Shown here in pieces: positions 9,999 to 19,610 of a DNA stretch of 64,000 nucleotides (position 1 is the stretch's first letter; every line of letters starts with the position of its first letter). The notes beneath the pieces were generated by a model. It saw only the letters and a list, made by a program, of their open reading frames with translations, ran no database searches and was not told where the DNA came from. This DNA comes from Marinoscillum sp. MHG1-6 (lineage in GTDB: Bacteria; Bacteroidota; Bacteroidia; Cytophagales; Cyclobacteriaceae), in the NCBI RefSeq assembly GCF_024714475.1, contig NZ_JAMZMI010000001.1, positions 806,001 through 870,000 of the forward strand, in the 5' to 3' direction. The position numbers and the translations under genes were made by a program.

Positions 9999-10922
9999 CT
10001 ATGAAAATTCAAGCATTCGTTTAATGGGTTGATATGCGGCCTCCTGAAGATTTCGGGGCAATTGTATCTCAGGAGTTTCAAGCAGTAAACACTGGTAAAT
10101 TTTTTCAAGGGTGTTGACCTTCATATAGGAACATTCGCTGCAGGCACAGGTATTGTCTTCCAGAGAGGGCGCAGGAATGAATGTTTTGTCCGGCATTAAC
10201 CTTTGCATTTCGAACAGAATCCCGGCCTCAGTAGCTACAATGAATTCCTGCGAAGCACTTTGCTGTGCATACCTGATCAATTTGGCGGTGGAACCAATGA
10301 ATGAGGCTGCTTTCAATACAGGGGTTTCACTCTCGGGATGGGCGATTATTTCTGCCTCAGGATATTTTTGATGAAGCCTCAGCAATTTGTCAATACTAAA
10401 GGCTTCGTGTACGATGCAGCTGCCATCCCATAGCACCAGATCTCGTCCGGTAATTTGGGCTAGATGCCTTCCCAGATTTTTGTCCGGAGCAAAGACTATA
10501 GGTTGATCTTGCGGGATGGATCGGATTATATTTTCAGCATTGGAAGATGTACATACATAATCACTCATGCTTTTGATTTCTGCACTACAGTTGATGTAGG
10601 TCACGACCACGTGATCGGGGTATTGGTCCAGGAAGGCTTTGAACGCATCGGGTGGACAGTGGTCCGCAAGGGAACAACCAGCAGCCAGGTCAGGAAGAAG
10701 TACTTTCCTGTCAGGGTTTAAAATTTTGGCGGTTTCGGCCATAAAATGCACCCCGGCAAATACTATGATATCGGATTCCTGCTCTGAAGCCTTTCTGGCC
10801 AGTTCCAGGCTATCACCCACAAAATCTGCAAGTTCCTGAATGGCGTCCTCCTGATAGTAGTGCGCCAGGATAATGGCATTTTTCTCTTCTTTTAATGCTA
10901 ATATTTTCTCCCTCAGAGACAT
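9999..10922 (-). CDS. nadA: Quinolinate synthase A
   Basis: Condenses iminoaspartate with dihydroxyacetone phosphate to quinolinate using a [4Fe-4S] cluster. I place the start at the ATG of [20 protein letters not shown] (307 residues); a GTG six codons upstream at 10940 is possible. Cluster ligands expected from the family are visible: Cys83 ([12 protein letters not shown]), Cys169 ([10 protein letters not shown]) and one of Cys259/261/264 in [19 protein letters not shown]. The internal threefold pseudo-symmetry motifs ([19 protein letters not shown]) are present. First gene of nadA-nadB-TIM-barrel. Confidence 0.96.
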   Translation of the reverse strand: MSLREKILALKEEKNAIILAHYYQEDAIQELADFVGDSLELARKASEQESDIIVFAGVHFMAETAKILNPDRKVLLPDLAAGCSLADHCPPDAFKAFLDQYPDHVVVTYINCSAEIKSMSDYVCTSSNAENIIRSIPQDQPIVFAPDKNLGRHLAQITGRDLVLWDGSCIVHEAFSIDKLLRLHQKYPEAEIIAHPESETPVLKAASFIGSTAKLIRYAQQSASQEFIVATEAGILFEMQRLMPDKTFIPAPSLEDNTCACSECSYMKVNTLEKIYQCLLLETPEIQLPRNLQEAAYQPIKRMLEFS

Positions 10923-11202
10923 CTCAATCGGTTTAAGCACATAACCTTCCGTAAACCGAAAAACAATTCCGGTTGAGCCTACAAAGGTCTTCCTGATTGT
11001 CAGATCCAGTTATGATGAGGATCAGTAGACGCTGTGAGAAAGTTCAGCTAGGTTGAGATATGGGGTTTAATAAGTGGTGTTTTGATCAAGCCATTCCTCT
11101 CTAAGGCCGGGAATCACTTTTGATAGATTATGTAGGTCATATTAAAAGCTAAGTGCTGACCAGTCATGGACAATGGATTTCTCTTTTTACTATCTTTATT
11201 CA

Positions 11203-12075
11203 ATGCGAAACCTCATCTGTCTATTGATGCTTGCTGTGGGTATCAGTACATATTCTCAGGGCAATCTCCAGGAGAGCCTGAAAATCAAAAGCAAAAGCCT
11301 AAACAAAACCGTGGAATACAGTGTGTATCTCCCGCAAGATTATGACCAGTCAAACCGAAAATACCCGGTGCTGTACCTTCTACATGGATATTCTGATGAT
11401 GAGACCGGGTGGACACAATTCGGTGAAGTGAAAAAAATAGGCGATGCCCTGATCTCTGATCTGGAAGTGACGGATATGATTATTGCCATGCCGGATGCCG
11501 GGCTGGATTTTTATTTTAATTCTTACGATGGAAAAATCATGTATGAAGATTTTTTCTTTAAGGAGTTTATCCCCCATATCGAGACGCAGTACCGGGTGAG
11601 GGCTGAAAAGCAATTCAGGGCTGTGGCAGGTCTTTCCATGGGTGGACATGGAGCAATGCTTTATGCGTTTAAACACCCGGATATGTTTGCTGCAGTAGGC
11701 GCTTTGAGTGCTGCAGTTTTGACCAGGGAGTTTGTCCTTGAATCATCCGATGAGGAGTACAACAAGTATTTAAGGCATTCGTTTGGTGAGAGAAAAGGGG
11801 TCGGAGAGGAGCGGATCACAGCATATATGAAAGCAAATAACCCCTTGTTTATGCTCGAAAACGATGACGTTGAGCCATTTAAGACTGTTAAATACTATAT
11901 AGACTGTGGTGACGATGACTTCCTGATCAAGAACAACATGGAACTTCATGCGCTCATGCTTGACAAAAAGATCCCTCATGAGTTTCGTGTACGAGATGGT
12001 GACCATAACTGGACTTATTGGCGCACCGCACTGCCGGAGGTGCTCAAATTTATCTCATCAAGCTTTCATAGGTAG
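11203..12075 (+). CDS. Secreted esterase (alpha/beta hydrolase, CE1/esterase D-like)
   Basis: 290 residues from the ATG at 11203, chosen because it begins the signal peptide MRNLICLLMLAVGISTYSQG; an upstream ATG at 11173 would add ten residues before it. Catalytic features: oxyanion-type LLHGYSDDETGW, nucleophile Ser145 in GLSMGGHGA, an acidic cluster at 234-239 (DCGDDD) and His268 in GDHNWTYW. This is the classic order of the putative esterase/carbohydrate esterase family 1 fold. Substrate unknown; possibilities include feruloyl or acetyl esters on polysaccharides. Single gene with no co-directed neighbour. Confidence 0.85.
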   Translation: MRNLICLLMLAVGISTYSQGNLQESLKIKSKSLNKTVEYSVYLPQDYDQSNRKYPVLYLLHGYSDDETGWTQFGEVKKIGDALISDLEVTDMIIAMPDAGLDFYFNSYDGKIMYEDFFFKEFIPHIETQYRVRAEKQFRAVAGLSMGGHGAMLYAFKHPDMFAAVGALSAAVLTREFVLESSDEEYNKYLRHSFGERKGVGEERITAYMKANNPLFMLENDDVEPFKTVKYYIDCGDDDFLIKNNMELHALMLDKKIPHEFRVRDGDHNWTYWRTALPEVLKFISSSFHR

Positions 12076-12189
12076 TAGAAACATCCGTGCATGAGTTATG
12101 AAGTTGGAATTCAATTCTCTGGTATTCCGGTTGGATCCTTATGAATCAATCTGCATAGCCAAGCGATTGCGGGGTATGTGTGGTTCCAA

Positions 12190-12822
12190 CTAACGACGTT
12201 TCAGAAGCCGGGCTAAATTCTTTTGTGCACGTTTGATATGACTCGGGCTGGTGAGTTCAGGGTGTCGTTTCTCCACGATGGTAATGAGCGACCTGAGGTC
12301 CGAAGGCTGGATCACCTCCATCCATTTTTCAGTGTACATCCCAAATTGATTATCTGGCGCTTTAATCAGCTGCTCCCGGATGAGTGGCTTGCATTCATCC
12401 CGATAGCGCTCATCAGTATAAAGACCTACCAGAATTTTAAAGCCCTTATCTCGGGTGATGACACTGCCCTCATCCATGATCTGCAGAATCCGGGGGAGGT
12501 GATCAAAGGTCTTTTCGGGATGGTAATGGGTGATTTGGCAAAAGGCACTCATGGCTATCCAGACTATTTTGTTTGTTTTATGAGTGAGTAAGGGAACAAG
12601 GTCATCAAAGAGGTCACGGATCAGCTCCGGGTCATTTTCCCCAACCACCTCCAGTACCTTCAACGCATCGAAAAGGATATTGGTACTTTTGTGTTGGAGC
12701 AGGGCCTTCAATTCCCCAATAGCCAGTATGTCGTTGCTTTGTACGATCTCCTGAGCGAGGACCTTGTTGGGGTCTTGGTCCAGTCGTTCTTGTGAAGAGG
12801 CTAATCTGGAAAGGACGTCCAT
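12190..12822 (-). CDS. HEAT-repeat protein linked to rnhB
   Basis: 210 residues, entirely helical, with no signal peptide, so cytosolic. HEAT/armadillo-like helical pairs recur through the first 170 residues (LKALLQHKSTNILFDALKVL, DLVPLLTHKTNKIVWIAMSA, LPRILQIMDEGSVITRDKGF). The tail is basic and ends AQKNLARLLKRR. Its start codon directly abuts the rnhB stop (12822/12823), so the two are translated from one message. Such repeats usually bind proteins or nucleic acids; a role beside RNase HII is only suggested by the arrangement. Confidence 0.75.
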   Translation of the reverse strand: MDVLSRLASSQERLDQDPNKVLAQEIVQSNDILAIGELKALLQHKSTNILFDALKVLEVVGENDPELIRDLFDDLVPLLTHKTNKIVWIAMSAFCQITHYHPEKTFDHLPRILQIMDEGSVITRDKGFKILVGLYTDERYRDECKPLIREQLIKAPDNQFGMYTEKWMEVIQPSDLRSLITIVEKRHPELTSPSHIKRAQKNLARLLKRR

Positions 12823-13422
12823 CTATTTGAAAAGTTCCAATTGTCTTGGCAGTAGCTGAAAGCTCATGCGGTGAAGCGGGGTAACTCCTTGTTCACGGAT
12901 GGCATTGCGATGAGCTACGGTGGGGTAGCCCACATTCGTTTCCCAACCGTAACCCGGGTATTGCTCGGCTGCCGCTCTCATAAGGTCATCACGATGGGTT
13001 TTCGCCAGAATAGAGGCCGCCGCTATTGAATAATATTTTCCGTCACCCTTTATGATGCATTCGTACGGTATATCACCCTGGGTGCGGAACCGGTTTCCGT
13101 CGATCAGCAATAATTCCGGTTGCTGTCCCAGCATCTCCACTGCCTTGTTCATTGCCAGGAAAGACGCGTTCAGTATATTGATTTCATCAATTACTTCCTG
13201 AGAGACCTCCGCAACGGCATAGGCGATCGCTTCTTTTTTGATCATTTCCATTAACCCTAGCCGCTGGGTTTCCGTTAATTGCTTCGAATCATTCAAGAGA
13301 GGATCGCTAAAATCCTTTGGGAGAATTACAGCAGAGGCTACCACGGGGCCTGCCAGACATCCACGTCCGGCTTCATCGCAGCCTGCTTCTATTTTGTTCT
13401 CATCAAAGTACGATTTGAGCAT
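12823..13422 (-). CDS. rnhB: Ribonuclease HII
   Basis: 199 residues, normal for RNase HII, which nicks RNA-DNA hybrids and single ribonucleotides in DNA. The catalytic start [16 protein letters not shown] gives Asp16 and Glu17; the later active-site aspartates are in LLIDGNRF and the SILAKTHRD segment. No extra domains. The upstream region is short because the TonB-receptor gene is divergent, with 121 bases between the two start codons. Confidence 0.96.
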   Translation of the reverse strand: MLKSYFDENKIEAGCDEAGRGCLAGPVVASAVILPKDFSDPLLNDSKQLTETQRLGLMEMIKKEAIAYAVAEVSQEVIDEINILNASFLAMNKAVEMLGQQPELLLIDGNRFRTQGDIPYECIIKGDGKYYSIAAASILAKTHRDDLMRAAAEQYPGYGWETNVGYPTVAHRNAIREQGVTPLHRMSFQLLPRQLELFK

Positions 13423-13543
13423 AGGTAAAATTAGGTCAAAGGAATTAGATGAGGGAATACATTTTTATGAGCGCATGCAACCCTCAATAAAAAATTTGAT
13501 CATTTTGCAGACCAAAATATTTTTTAAGCACGCATCTCTTGAT

Positions 13544-15958
13544 ATGAGAACATTCACCTGTCTAATTGCTTTGATGTGCCTGACATTAACAACGTTGGCG
13601 CAGGAATTTACACAAACTATTAAAGGCCGTGTTGTTGATCAACAATCCAAAAGCCCGGTAATTGGAGCCACTGTCCTGATCAAGGATTCAGATCCTCTCA
13701 TGGGTGGCACAACTGATTATGAGGGTTATTTCCGTATTACAGAGGTTCCGATCGGTCGTTTGACCCTCGTTTTTTCATCCGTCGGTTATGAAAGTAAGTC
13801 CATTCCGAATGTTATTGTCGGCTCAGGGAAGGAAACGATATTGGAGATCGAACTGATTGAATCACTTACCCAGATGGAAGAAGTGGTTATTGTCGCAGAT
13901 AAACAGGCCAAGGGGCAGCCATTAGATGATATGGCGAGTGTCAGTGCCATTTCGATGAGTGTGGAGGAAACCAGCCGATACGCGGCGACTTTTGATGATC
14001 CGGCTCGGGCAGCCTTGTCACAGGCAGGTGTCAGTGGTGGTGGGGATGATCTCCTCAATGAAATAGTGATCCGTGGGAATTCTCCAAAAGGGTTGCTATG
14101 GCGACTGGAAGGGGTAGAGATTCCTAACCCTAATCATTTTGCGGAGGTAGGGTCCTCAGCGGGAGGTATCAGTATGTTGAGCGCCAATGTTTTGAGCAAC
14201 TCAGATTTTTTTACCGGAGCCTTTCCGGCACAATATGGTAATGCCTACTCAGGTATTTTTGATCTGCGCATGCGCAATGGAAATTTCGATAAGCGCGAGA
14301 CTACTTTTCAGGCCGGTATGTTAGGGATTCAGGCCTCATCCGAGGGGCCGTTTAAAGGAGAATCCAATGCATCCTATCTTTTTAACTATAGGTACTCAAC
14401 CCTTGGCCTATTTTCGGCCATCGGTTTGGATATTCTTGGAGAAGAGGAGGCGATTTCTTTTCAGGACTTGTCTTTTAAGCTTAACCTCCCCACTAAGAAA
14501 ATGGGCACCTTCTCCGTTTGGGGCCTTGGAGGAATCAACACTTACACGGGGAAATACTACAACTTCTACGATTTTTCGCAGGATTCGGCCTATGCAGCCA
14601 CTTATTTTAGTCAATTCGGATACGACGAAGATTCCACTGCACTCTATCGCAGCTTTGAAAAGGAGAAGCAATATATGGGGGCTACAGGGGTGACCCACAC
14701 GATTCACCTAAATCCTAACCTGTACATTCAGTCCGTTTTGTCTGTCACTGCTCAAAACATTCAGGGTCGATACGACTCCATGAGAGTCAGGGTGATTGAA
14801 ACAGAGGAAATGCTGGAAACTGCGGTTCGCTTTTCCACCTACTTAAACCAGAAGTTTAATGCGAAAAATACGATGCGCATTGGTCTGATTGCAAGCCGAC
14901 TAAATTTTGACCTGTACAATGAAGAGTGGTGGCGTGGAGATGGCAAATACACGGTGCTTCTAGATGAAAGTGGTCACACTTACTTTTATCAAAGCTATGT
15001 ACAATGGCAGCACCGACTTAACGAGAATGTGACGATTAACACAGGTGTACATGGCTCCTGGTTTGCATTGAATGGAAACACCTATCTGGAGCCGCGAATC
15101 GGAGCACGCTGGCAGTTAAACTCCAATTCCGTGATCACAACGGGGTTTGGTTTGCATAGCCGTATGGAGTCACTTTCACTTTATAAGTCTCAGTATGAGC
15201 TTTCTGATGGGAGTTATGTGCAGGAAAATAAGGATCTGGGATTTTCTCGTGCTGCCCATGGGGTGATAGGCTTTGAACGCATGTTACGCTCAGACCTGAG
15301 GCTGAAGACCGAGGCTTATTATCAATATCTGTTTGAGGTGCCGGTTTGGGCATCAGATACTGTATCTGATCCATACTTGCTTACCTTGAGTGCATTGAAT
15401 GAATATGATGGTTACACTGCCGAAAAGTTGGTGAATGAGGGGACAGGAAGAAATTATGGAGTGGAGATTTCCCTGGAGAAATTTTTTGTTCGTGATCGGT
15501 ACTTTATGATCAATGGCTCCTTGTACCAATCAAGGTATACGGGTATCGATGGTGTGGAACGAAATACAGTTTTCAATGGAAACTATATTTTTAATGCACT
15601 TGGAGGAAAGGAATTTAAGTATGCGGGAGGACAAAAGATCCTTAACCTCAATATGCGCTTTATCTATTCGGGAGGTAAGCGAGAAGCTCCGATCCTTTTT
15701 CAGCAATCTCAGGAAGCAGGATATACAGTAAGGGATTATGACCGAAATAATACCGCCAAGATGAACGACTACTGGCGCATTGATTTGGGTGCAAGCTACA
15801 AGGTCAACAGGCAGTATGCAGCTAGCGTGATCGCCCTGAATATCCAGAATGTATTTGCAGTGACCAATGAATATGGTAGATACTATGCAGATGGGAAAAT
15901 TTACTCGGCCTCGCAGCTGGGTTTCTTTCCGAATATCAGCTATCGGGTGGAGTTTTAG
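13544..15958 (+). CDS. TonB-dependent outer-membrane receptor with carboxypeptidase-like N-terminal domain
   Basis: 804 residues from the ATG at 13544; the frame is open further upstream but that part overlaps rnhB and lacks secretion features, whereas MRTFTCLIALMCLTLTTLA is a clear signal peptide. Domains in order: CarboxypepD_reg-like beta-sandwich at about 23-105 (IKGRVVDQQSKSPVIGATV), plug domain at about 130-240 including NEIVIRGNSPKGLLWRLEGV, then a beta-barrel to the C-terminal aromatic residue. It imports a large ligand across the outer membrane with TonB energy. No SusD partner follows, so it is not a classical SusCD pair and a glycan ligand is not implied. Convergent with the next gene, seven bases apart. 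Confidence 0.9.
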   Translation: MRTFTCLIALMCLTLTTLAQEFTQTIKGRVVDQQSKSPVIGATVLIKDSDPLMGGTTDYEGYFRITEVPIGRLTLVFSSVGYESKSIPNVIVGSGKETILEIELIESLTQMEEVVIVADKQAKGQPLDDMASVSAISMSVEETSRYAATFDDPARAALSQAGVSGGGDDLLNEIVIRGNSPKGLLWRLEGVEIPNPNHFAEVGSSAGGISMLSANVLSNSDFFTGAFPAQYGNAYSGIFDLRMRNGNFDKRETTFQAGMLGIQASSEGPFKGESNASYLFNYRYSTLGLFSAIGLDILGEEEAISFQDLSFKLNLPTKKMGTFSVWGLGGINTYTGKYYNFYDFSQDSAYAATYFSQFGYDEDSTALYRSFEKEKQYMGATGVTHTIHLNPNLYIQSVLSVTAQNIQGRYDSMRVRVIETEEMLETAVRFSTYLNQKFNAKNTMRIGLIASRLNFDLYNEEWWRGDGKYTVLLDESGHTYFYQSYVQWQHRLNENVTINTGVHGSWFALNGNTYLEPRIGARWQLNSNSVITTGFGLHSRMESLSLYKSQYELSDGSYVQENKDLGFSRAAHGVIGFERMLRSDLRLKTEAYYQYLFEVPVWASDTVSDPYLLTLSALNEYDGYTAEKLVNEGTGRNYGVEISLEKFFVRDRYFMINGSLYQSRYTGIDGVERNTVFNGNYIFNALGGKEFKYAGGQKILNLNMRFIYSGGKREAPILFQQSQEAGYTVRDYDRNNTAKMNDYWRIDLGASYKVNRQYAASVIALNIQNVFAVTNEYGRYYADGKIYSASQLGFFPNISYRVEF

Positions 15959-15965
15959 GTATGAA

Positions 15966-16637
15966 CTATTCAGGTATGAGGTTGACCTGAATGCCGCTCT
16001 TGATGGCCTTTCTTGTGAGAGTGTCCGTTTGGTATTGAGGTACACTGGCAATGAAGGTGATAGTTTCTTCGAGAGTTTCTACGCTGCAACACCCATCCCA
16101 GCTACAGTCATAAGTTATGGTCTCTCCATTATTGAGCATCCGAACTTTTATGTTATGATGTGTTATGGCTTTGCCCGTATGATAGTCATAAAAGCAGATA
16201 ATGACTTCCTCTTTGCTGAGCAATTGAAAAATGACGAAAAAAAAGCCAAGCGTCAGTATTACTATGGCCGGTATCACGTAGAATACCCGATTCGATCCGT
16301 CTTGAGCTAAGGGTGTTTCGGCCGAAGTAACGTTATCTCGGTAGTTTAGAGAGATTTGATACTTGAAATCTGCCCAATCCCGGTAGCCGGCATACTGCGA
16401 GAGGAAATTTAACACGTCAATCCTTGGCAGTTGCTCATTTTCCGATTTCATGTGGGTATAGAACCATTTCGCACTAATGTTTTGCCTTTGTTTGGATAGC
16501 AGGTCTTCCTGGAACTTGGTGATTTCATGTCCTTTCCAGTTAGCCATCTTGTCCGGCATGCCGGGATGAGATCGCTGCATCACTTTAACGATTTTGCTTT
16601 TGAGCAATCCAAAAAGGTCAGATTCAGCCGGCTCCAT
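15966..16637 (-). CDS. Single-span membrane protein with Bacteroidota-specific N-terminal domain
   Basis: 223 residues. The N-terminal 110 residues are soluble and carry the motif KWFYTHMKSENEQLPRIDVL followed by NFLSQYAGYRDWADF. I have seen this kind of sequence in uncharacterised Bacteroidota proteins; it resembles a small helical binding module. One membrane span (about 130-150, VFYVIPAIVILTLGFFFVIF) separates it from a C-terminal domain of beta character containing a Cys-Cys pair (SWDGCCSVETL). Topology suggests N-terminus in the cytosol and C-terminus in the periplasm, as in a transmembrane sensor. Function unknown. Confidence 0.65.
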   Translation of the reverse strand: MEPAESDLFGLLKSKIVKVMQRSHPGMPDKMANWKGHEITKFQEDLLSKQRQNISAKWFYTHMKSENEQLPRIDVLNFLSQYAGYRDWADFKYQISLNYRDNVTSAETPLAQDGSNRVFYVIPAIVILTLGFFFVIFQLLSKEEVIICFYDYHTGKAITHHNIKVRMLNNGETITYDCSWDGCCSVETLEETITFIASVPQYQTDTLTRKAIKSGIQVNLIPE

Positions 16638-16781
16638 AATATCGGTTAGGGTGATGAAAAATAGGCATTGAGTTCTTATACATAGATTTTACAACTGTTT
16701 TACAAGCGTTATGCAACGGGATAAAAATCTTAATATCTAACTTAATCTAAGGCAAAGGCTCCTTCTAAATTTAACATAGTT

Positions 16782-17189
16782 ATGAAGAATCTATCAAATT
16801 CGACACGTATTCTACTATGGTCAGCCAGAATCTGGGGTAGCCTAATTTTGGCCTTCATCCTGCTTTTTGTATTCGCTCATATCTACGGAGCCATTTTTGA
16901 AGGCCGACAGGGTAATGGTTTCCAGGGGCCAGAAGAGATTTTTATGTTCGCATGTTTTCCAGTTTCTACGGTTATAGGTCTAATTATTGGATATAGGAGT
17001 GAACTAACAGGAGGCCTTATTTCTACTTTAGCTATGGTATGCTTGTTTACTTCATTTTTTGTGACGCAAGAGTTCAGTTTGCATCATTTTATTGAGGATA
17101 CTGGTATCTTTTTATTCGGAATATTACCACCTTGTCTCCTCTATCTGTCTTATGGAATTATGAAAAGGAGTATCACCAAGGTCCACTAG
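16782..17189 (+). CDS. Small four-span membrane protein
   Basis: 135 residues with four hydrophobic stretches (about 18-40, 52-66, 75-92, 104-124) and very short loops; no catalytic motif. It resembles small uncharacterised inner-membrane proteins of Bacteroidota. It ends three bases before the following serine hydrolase gene, so the two are likely one transcript. ATG at 16782 is the only reasonable start. Confidence 0.6.
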   Translation: MKNLSNSTRILLWSARIWGSLILAFILLFVFAHIYGAIFEGRQGNGFQGPEEIFMFACFPVSTVIGLIIGYRSELTGGLISTLAMVCLFTSFFVTQEFSLHHFIEDTGIFLFGILPPCLLYLSYGIMKRSITKVH

Positions 17190-17192
17190 CAT

Positions 17193-18575
17193 ATGAAGAA
17201 AATGCTCAAAATCATTCTTTTGTTGATGCCCATTGTTTTAATGTGTGTCTTTTTATGGCTTTACTTAAATGTCTTCCCGGGGATTAGCGGCTATGGTGCC
17301 AAAAATCTTTGTTCGGCCATTTATCTTCAGCACCGGGAGTCATCTGATGTTATTCAGGAGGATCTTTCCCATTTTCCTGTTTCACTGGGTGCCTTCACCT
17401 GGGATTCAGAAGATGCTTCAACAACCGGTTTTGTATGGGGATTGGCAGGTAGGAAAGCCATTTACAGAAAGGAATGCGGATGCACATTGGTTAATGACTT
17501 TGAGGAAGCTACGATCAGGGCCCAAAAAATTGTGATCCCAAAGCCTCCGACAATCAATAAAGATTCTATTCTCTGGCCGGTTGGTGACTTTGTTGAGCAA
17601 CAAGCACTGCCGAATGTGGATTATCAGCAATTGAACACAGCGATTAAAGATGTGATGAGGGAGCAATCAGAGAATGGTCATTTTGCAGACACCCGAGCAG
17701 TTCTCGTGCTCTTTGATGGAAAGATTGTCGCGGAGCACTATGCCGATGGTTATGACAAAAACACGGTCATGTTAGGTTGGTCTATGTCTAAAACGCTTAC
17801 TGCTGCGATGGTGGGCATACTGGTAAAGCAGGGCAAATTATCTGTTGACGATCAAGCGCCGGTACCAGAATGGTCAGATAATGAAAAAGGAGCCATTACG
17901 ATAAAGCATCTGCTTCAACAAACCTCAGGGATTGATTTCGTGGAAAATTATGCCCGACCAAGCAATGTGATCCAGATGCTGTTTAGTGAGGGGGACATGG
18001 CAGCCTATTCAGCCGGATTAAAATTGATTCATGAGCCTGGGACATCCTTTAATTACAGTAGTGGGAATACCAATATTCTTAGTCGGATTATCCGAGATCA
18101 GGTAGATGAGGATGATTATGCTTCTTTCCCTTTTGAAGAGTTGTTCTATAAAATCAATGCGTATAGCTTTTTGTTGGAACCTGATGCGTCGGGAACTTAC
18201 GTGGGATCAGCGTATAGCTATGCCACAGCAAGAGATTTTGCCCGGGTTGGACTGCTCTATTATAATAATGGAGCATGGAATGGGGAGCAAATCCTACCTG
18301 TGAATTGGGTCACGGAAAGCACCACTCCTTCGAGCGCTGATAAATTGAAGCAGCACGGGTACCAGTTATGGTTAAATGGATACGATAAGGAAAACCCTAA
18401 CCAGCGAAAATTCCCGGATGTTCCGCAGGATATGTATTATATCGATGGGTATGGAGGACAGCGGGTATTCATTATTCCGTCCAAAAAACTGGTGGTTGTT
18501 CGTATGGGTTTATTCGAGATCGATGCTAATGCTTTTTTGAAGAAGGTACTGGAATGCTTTGATGAAGTTGGTTAG
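17193..18575 (+). CDS. Membrane-anchored serine hydrolase (beta-lactamase/6-aminohexanoate-dimer hydrolase type)
   Basis: 460 residues with an N-terminal signal anchor (about 5-26) and a periplasmic penicillin-binding-like domain from about 145. Active-site motifs: Ser197-x-x-Lys200 (WSMSKTLTA) and Tyr288 in FNYSSGN as the YxN-type motif. The N-terminal segment of about 110 residues between anchor and enzyme is Cys-containing (KECGCTLV) and of unknown role. The family includes esterases, amidases and D-aminopeptidases, so substrate cannot be assigned. Co-oriented with the membrane protein upstream, spacing three bases. Confidence 0.85.
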   Translation: MKKMLKIILLLMPIVLMCVFLWLYLNVFPGISGYGAKNLCSAIYLQHRESSDVIQEDLSHFPVSLGAFTWDSEDASTTGFVWGLAGRKAIYRKECGCTLVNDFEEATIRAQKIVIPKPPTINKDSILWPVGDFVEQQALPNVDYQQLNTAIKDVMREQSENGHFADTRAVLVLFDGKIVAEHYADGYDKNTVMLGWSMSKTLTAAMVGILVKQGKLSVDDQAPVPEWSDNEKGAITIKHLLQQTSGIDFVENYARPSNVIQMLFSEGDMAAYSAGLKLIHEPGTSFNYSSGNTNILSRIIRDQVDEDDYASFPFEELFYKINAYSFLLEPDASGTYVGSAYSYATARDFARVGLLYYNNGAWNGEQILPVNWVTESTTPSSADKLKQHGYQLWLNGYDKENPNQRKFPDVPQDMYYIDGYGGQRVFIIPSKKLVVVRMGLFEIDANAFLKKVLECFDEVG

Positions 18576-18592
18576 GTCAAAATGATATAGAA

Positions 18593-18931
18593 ATGAACAC
18601 CTTTTATTCACTCACTTTACCACTTAGCCTTCTCTTTTTGAGCACCTATTGCGAGGGATGGAACTCACTGGAGATTATCAATTGCACCGATCAGCCTGCT
18701 ACCGTGCTGACCTATGCTTCTGAAGATTATCTGGTGAACAATCCTTTAGACTACTACAATAGTAGGGATCCGGAGGTTTGTATCAGTTTTGATAATGCAG
18801 ATTTTGCCCACTGTCAAAGCTGTTATTTTCAGATGTGGTATAAAACCAGGGGAATCGTGGAGGTAAACGAGAATACCCTATCATTTCAATTGCAACCCGG
18901 CGATTGTATGACCATAGCTTATTCTATGTGA
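18593..18931 (+). CDS. Small secreted cysteine-containing protein
   Basis: 112 residues with a predicted signal peptide (MNTFYSLTLPLSLLFLSTYC). Six cysteines in all; the mature part has five (NCTDQ, EVCISF, HCQSC, GDCMT) suggesting disulfides. I do not recognise a family. The TGA stop is followed in the same frame by about 66 further sense codons with no other stop, so a longer ancestral product interrupted by a nonsense codon is possible. Lies 17 bases after the serine hydrolase. Confidence 0.5.
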   Translation: MNTFYSLTLPLSLLFLSTYCEGWNSLEIINCTDQPATVLTYASEDYLVNNPLDYYNSRDPEVCISFDNADFAHCQSCYFQMWYKTRGIVEVNENTLSFQLQPGDCMTIAYSM

Positions 18932-18970
18932 TTGTTTTTTCCTTCCGCGATACAGGAACCATCTCTTTTC

Positions 18971-19132
18971 ATGGACAATCTGACGATTATAAACGGCCAG
19001 GACTCAACTTTGGCATCGATCCGAAAGGCAATTCTTGAGCTTCAGGATGAGGAAAAATTTGAATATGAGAGTAAGTATGAAAGTATTGCAGGAACGTTTA
19101 ACCGAGAGAAGAGAAAGATTCTGATAAAGTAA
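18971..19132 (+). CDS. Possible small charged protein, or tail of the preceding ORF
   Basis: 53 residues from the ATG at 18971 (MDNLTIINGQDSTLASIRK), rich in Glu and Lys, mostly helical by eye. It is in the same frame as the preceding secreted ORF and separated from it only by one TGA and 13 codons. It is either an independent small gene or the 3' remnant of a gene split by the TGA. No family recognised. Confidence 0.35.
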   Translation: MDNLTIINGQDSTLASIRKAILELQDEEKFEYESKYESIAGTFNREKRKILIK

Positions 19133-19195
19133 AATCACAAGTATCGACTGTTGTTGACACTTAATGAAATGTTGTACCAATTAACCCCTACCATC

Positions 19196-19599
19196 ATGAT
19201 TGAGCATGTACACAAACACATCACTTCTGAGTTGCATCAGAATACGAAAACGGATATCATTTTATCATCACCTCGATAGCTTTGAACTTGATCATACTGG
19301 CTGTCAACGCCGGAATGTCTCATGAATCAAGATCTAATCAAACGATGTTGGTCGTAATGATGCTATTTGTGACCCTACTGATCTTGATTAATGTCGTAGT
19401 GATTTTCGGCCTGACCAAAGGGAAGCAAACAAGACAGAAGCTACTGAATGGTTTGTTGGAAATGTATAAGGATCAAAAGGTTGAAAAGTACTATGATCTT
19501 AGTCTTTTAGGAAATTATTATACGCGGTACAATTTGTTTATGATGGTAGTAGTATTGACTGGGATCACAGCGATCGTGGTGCCGTTTGTTTTAAGGTAG
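19196..19599 (+). pseudogene. Small two-span membrane protein split by a -1 frameshift
   Basis: An ORF from ATG 19196 (MIEHVHKHITSELHQNTKTD) stops at 19277-19279. In another frame, sense codons run from about 19261 (FIITSIALNLIILAVNAG) to the TAA-region stop at 19599. Adding one T to the TTTT run at 19260-19263 joins the two into a single 134-residue product: a polar N-terminus, then two hydrophobic spans separated by KGKQTRQKLLNGLLEMYKDQ. I recall intact proteins of this plan in Bacteroidota. Either a real frameshift or a homopolymer sequencing error; the downstream codons show no other damage, which favours an error or a recent event. Confidence 0.7.
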
Positions 19600-19610
19600 T
19601 TATATGACAC

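Noticed and set aside
13238-13543. N-terminal extension of the TonB receptor
   Set aside because: The open frame runs antisense through rnhB and lacks export features; the signal peptide begins at 13544.
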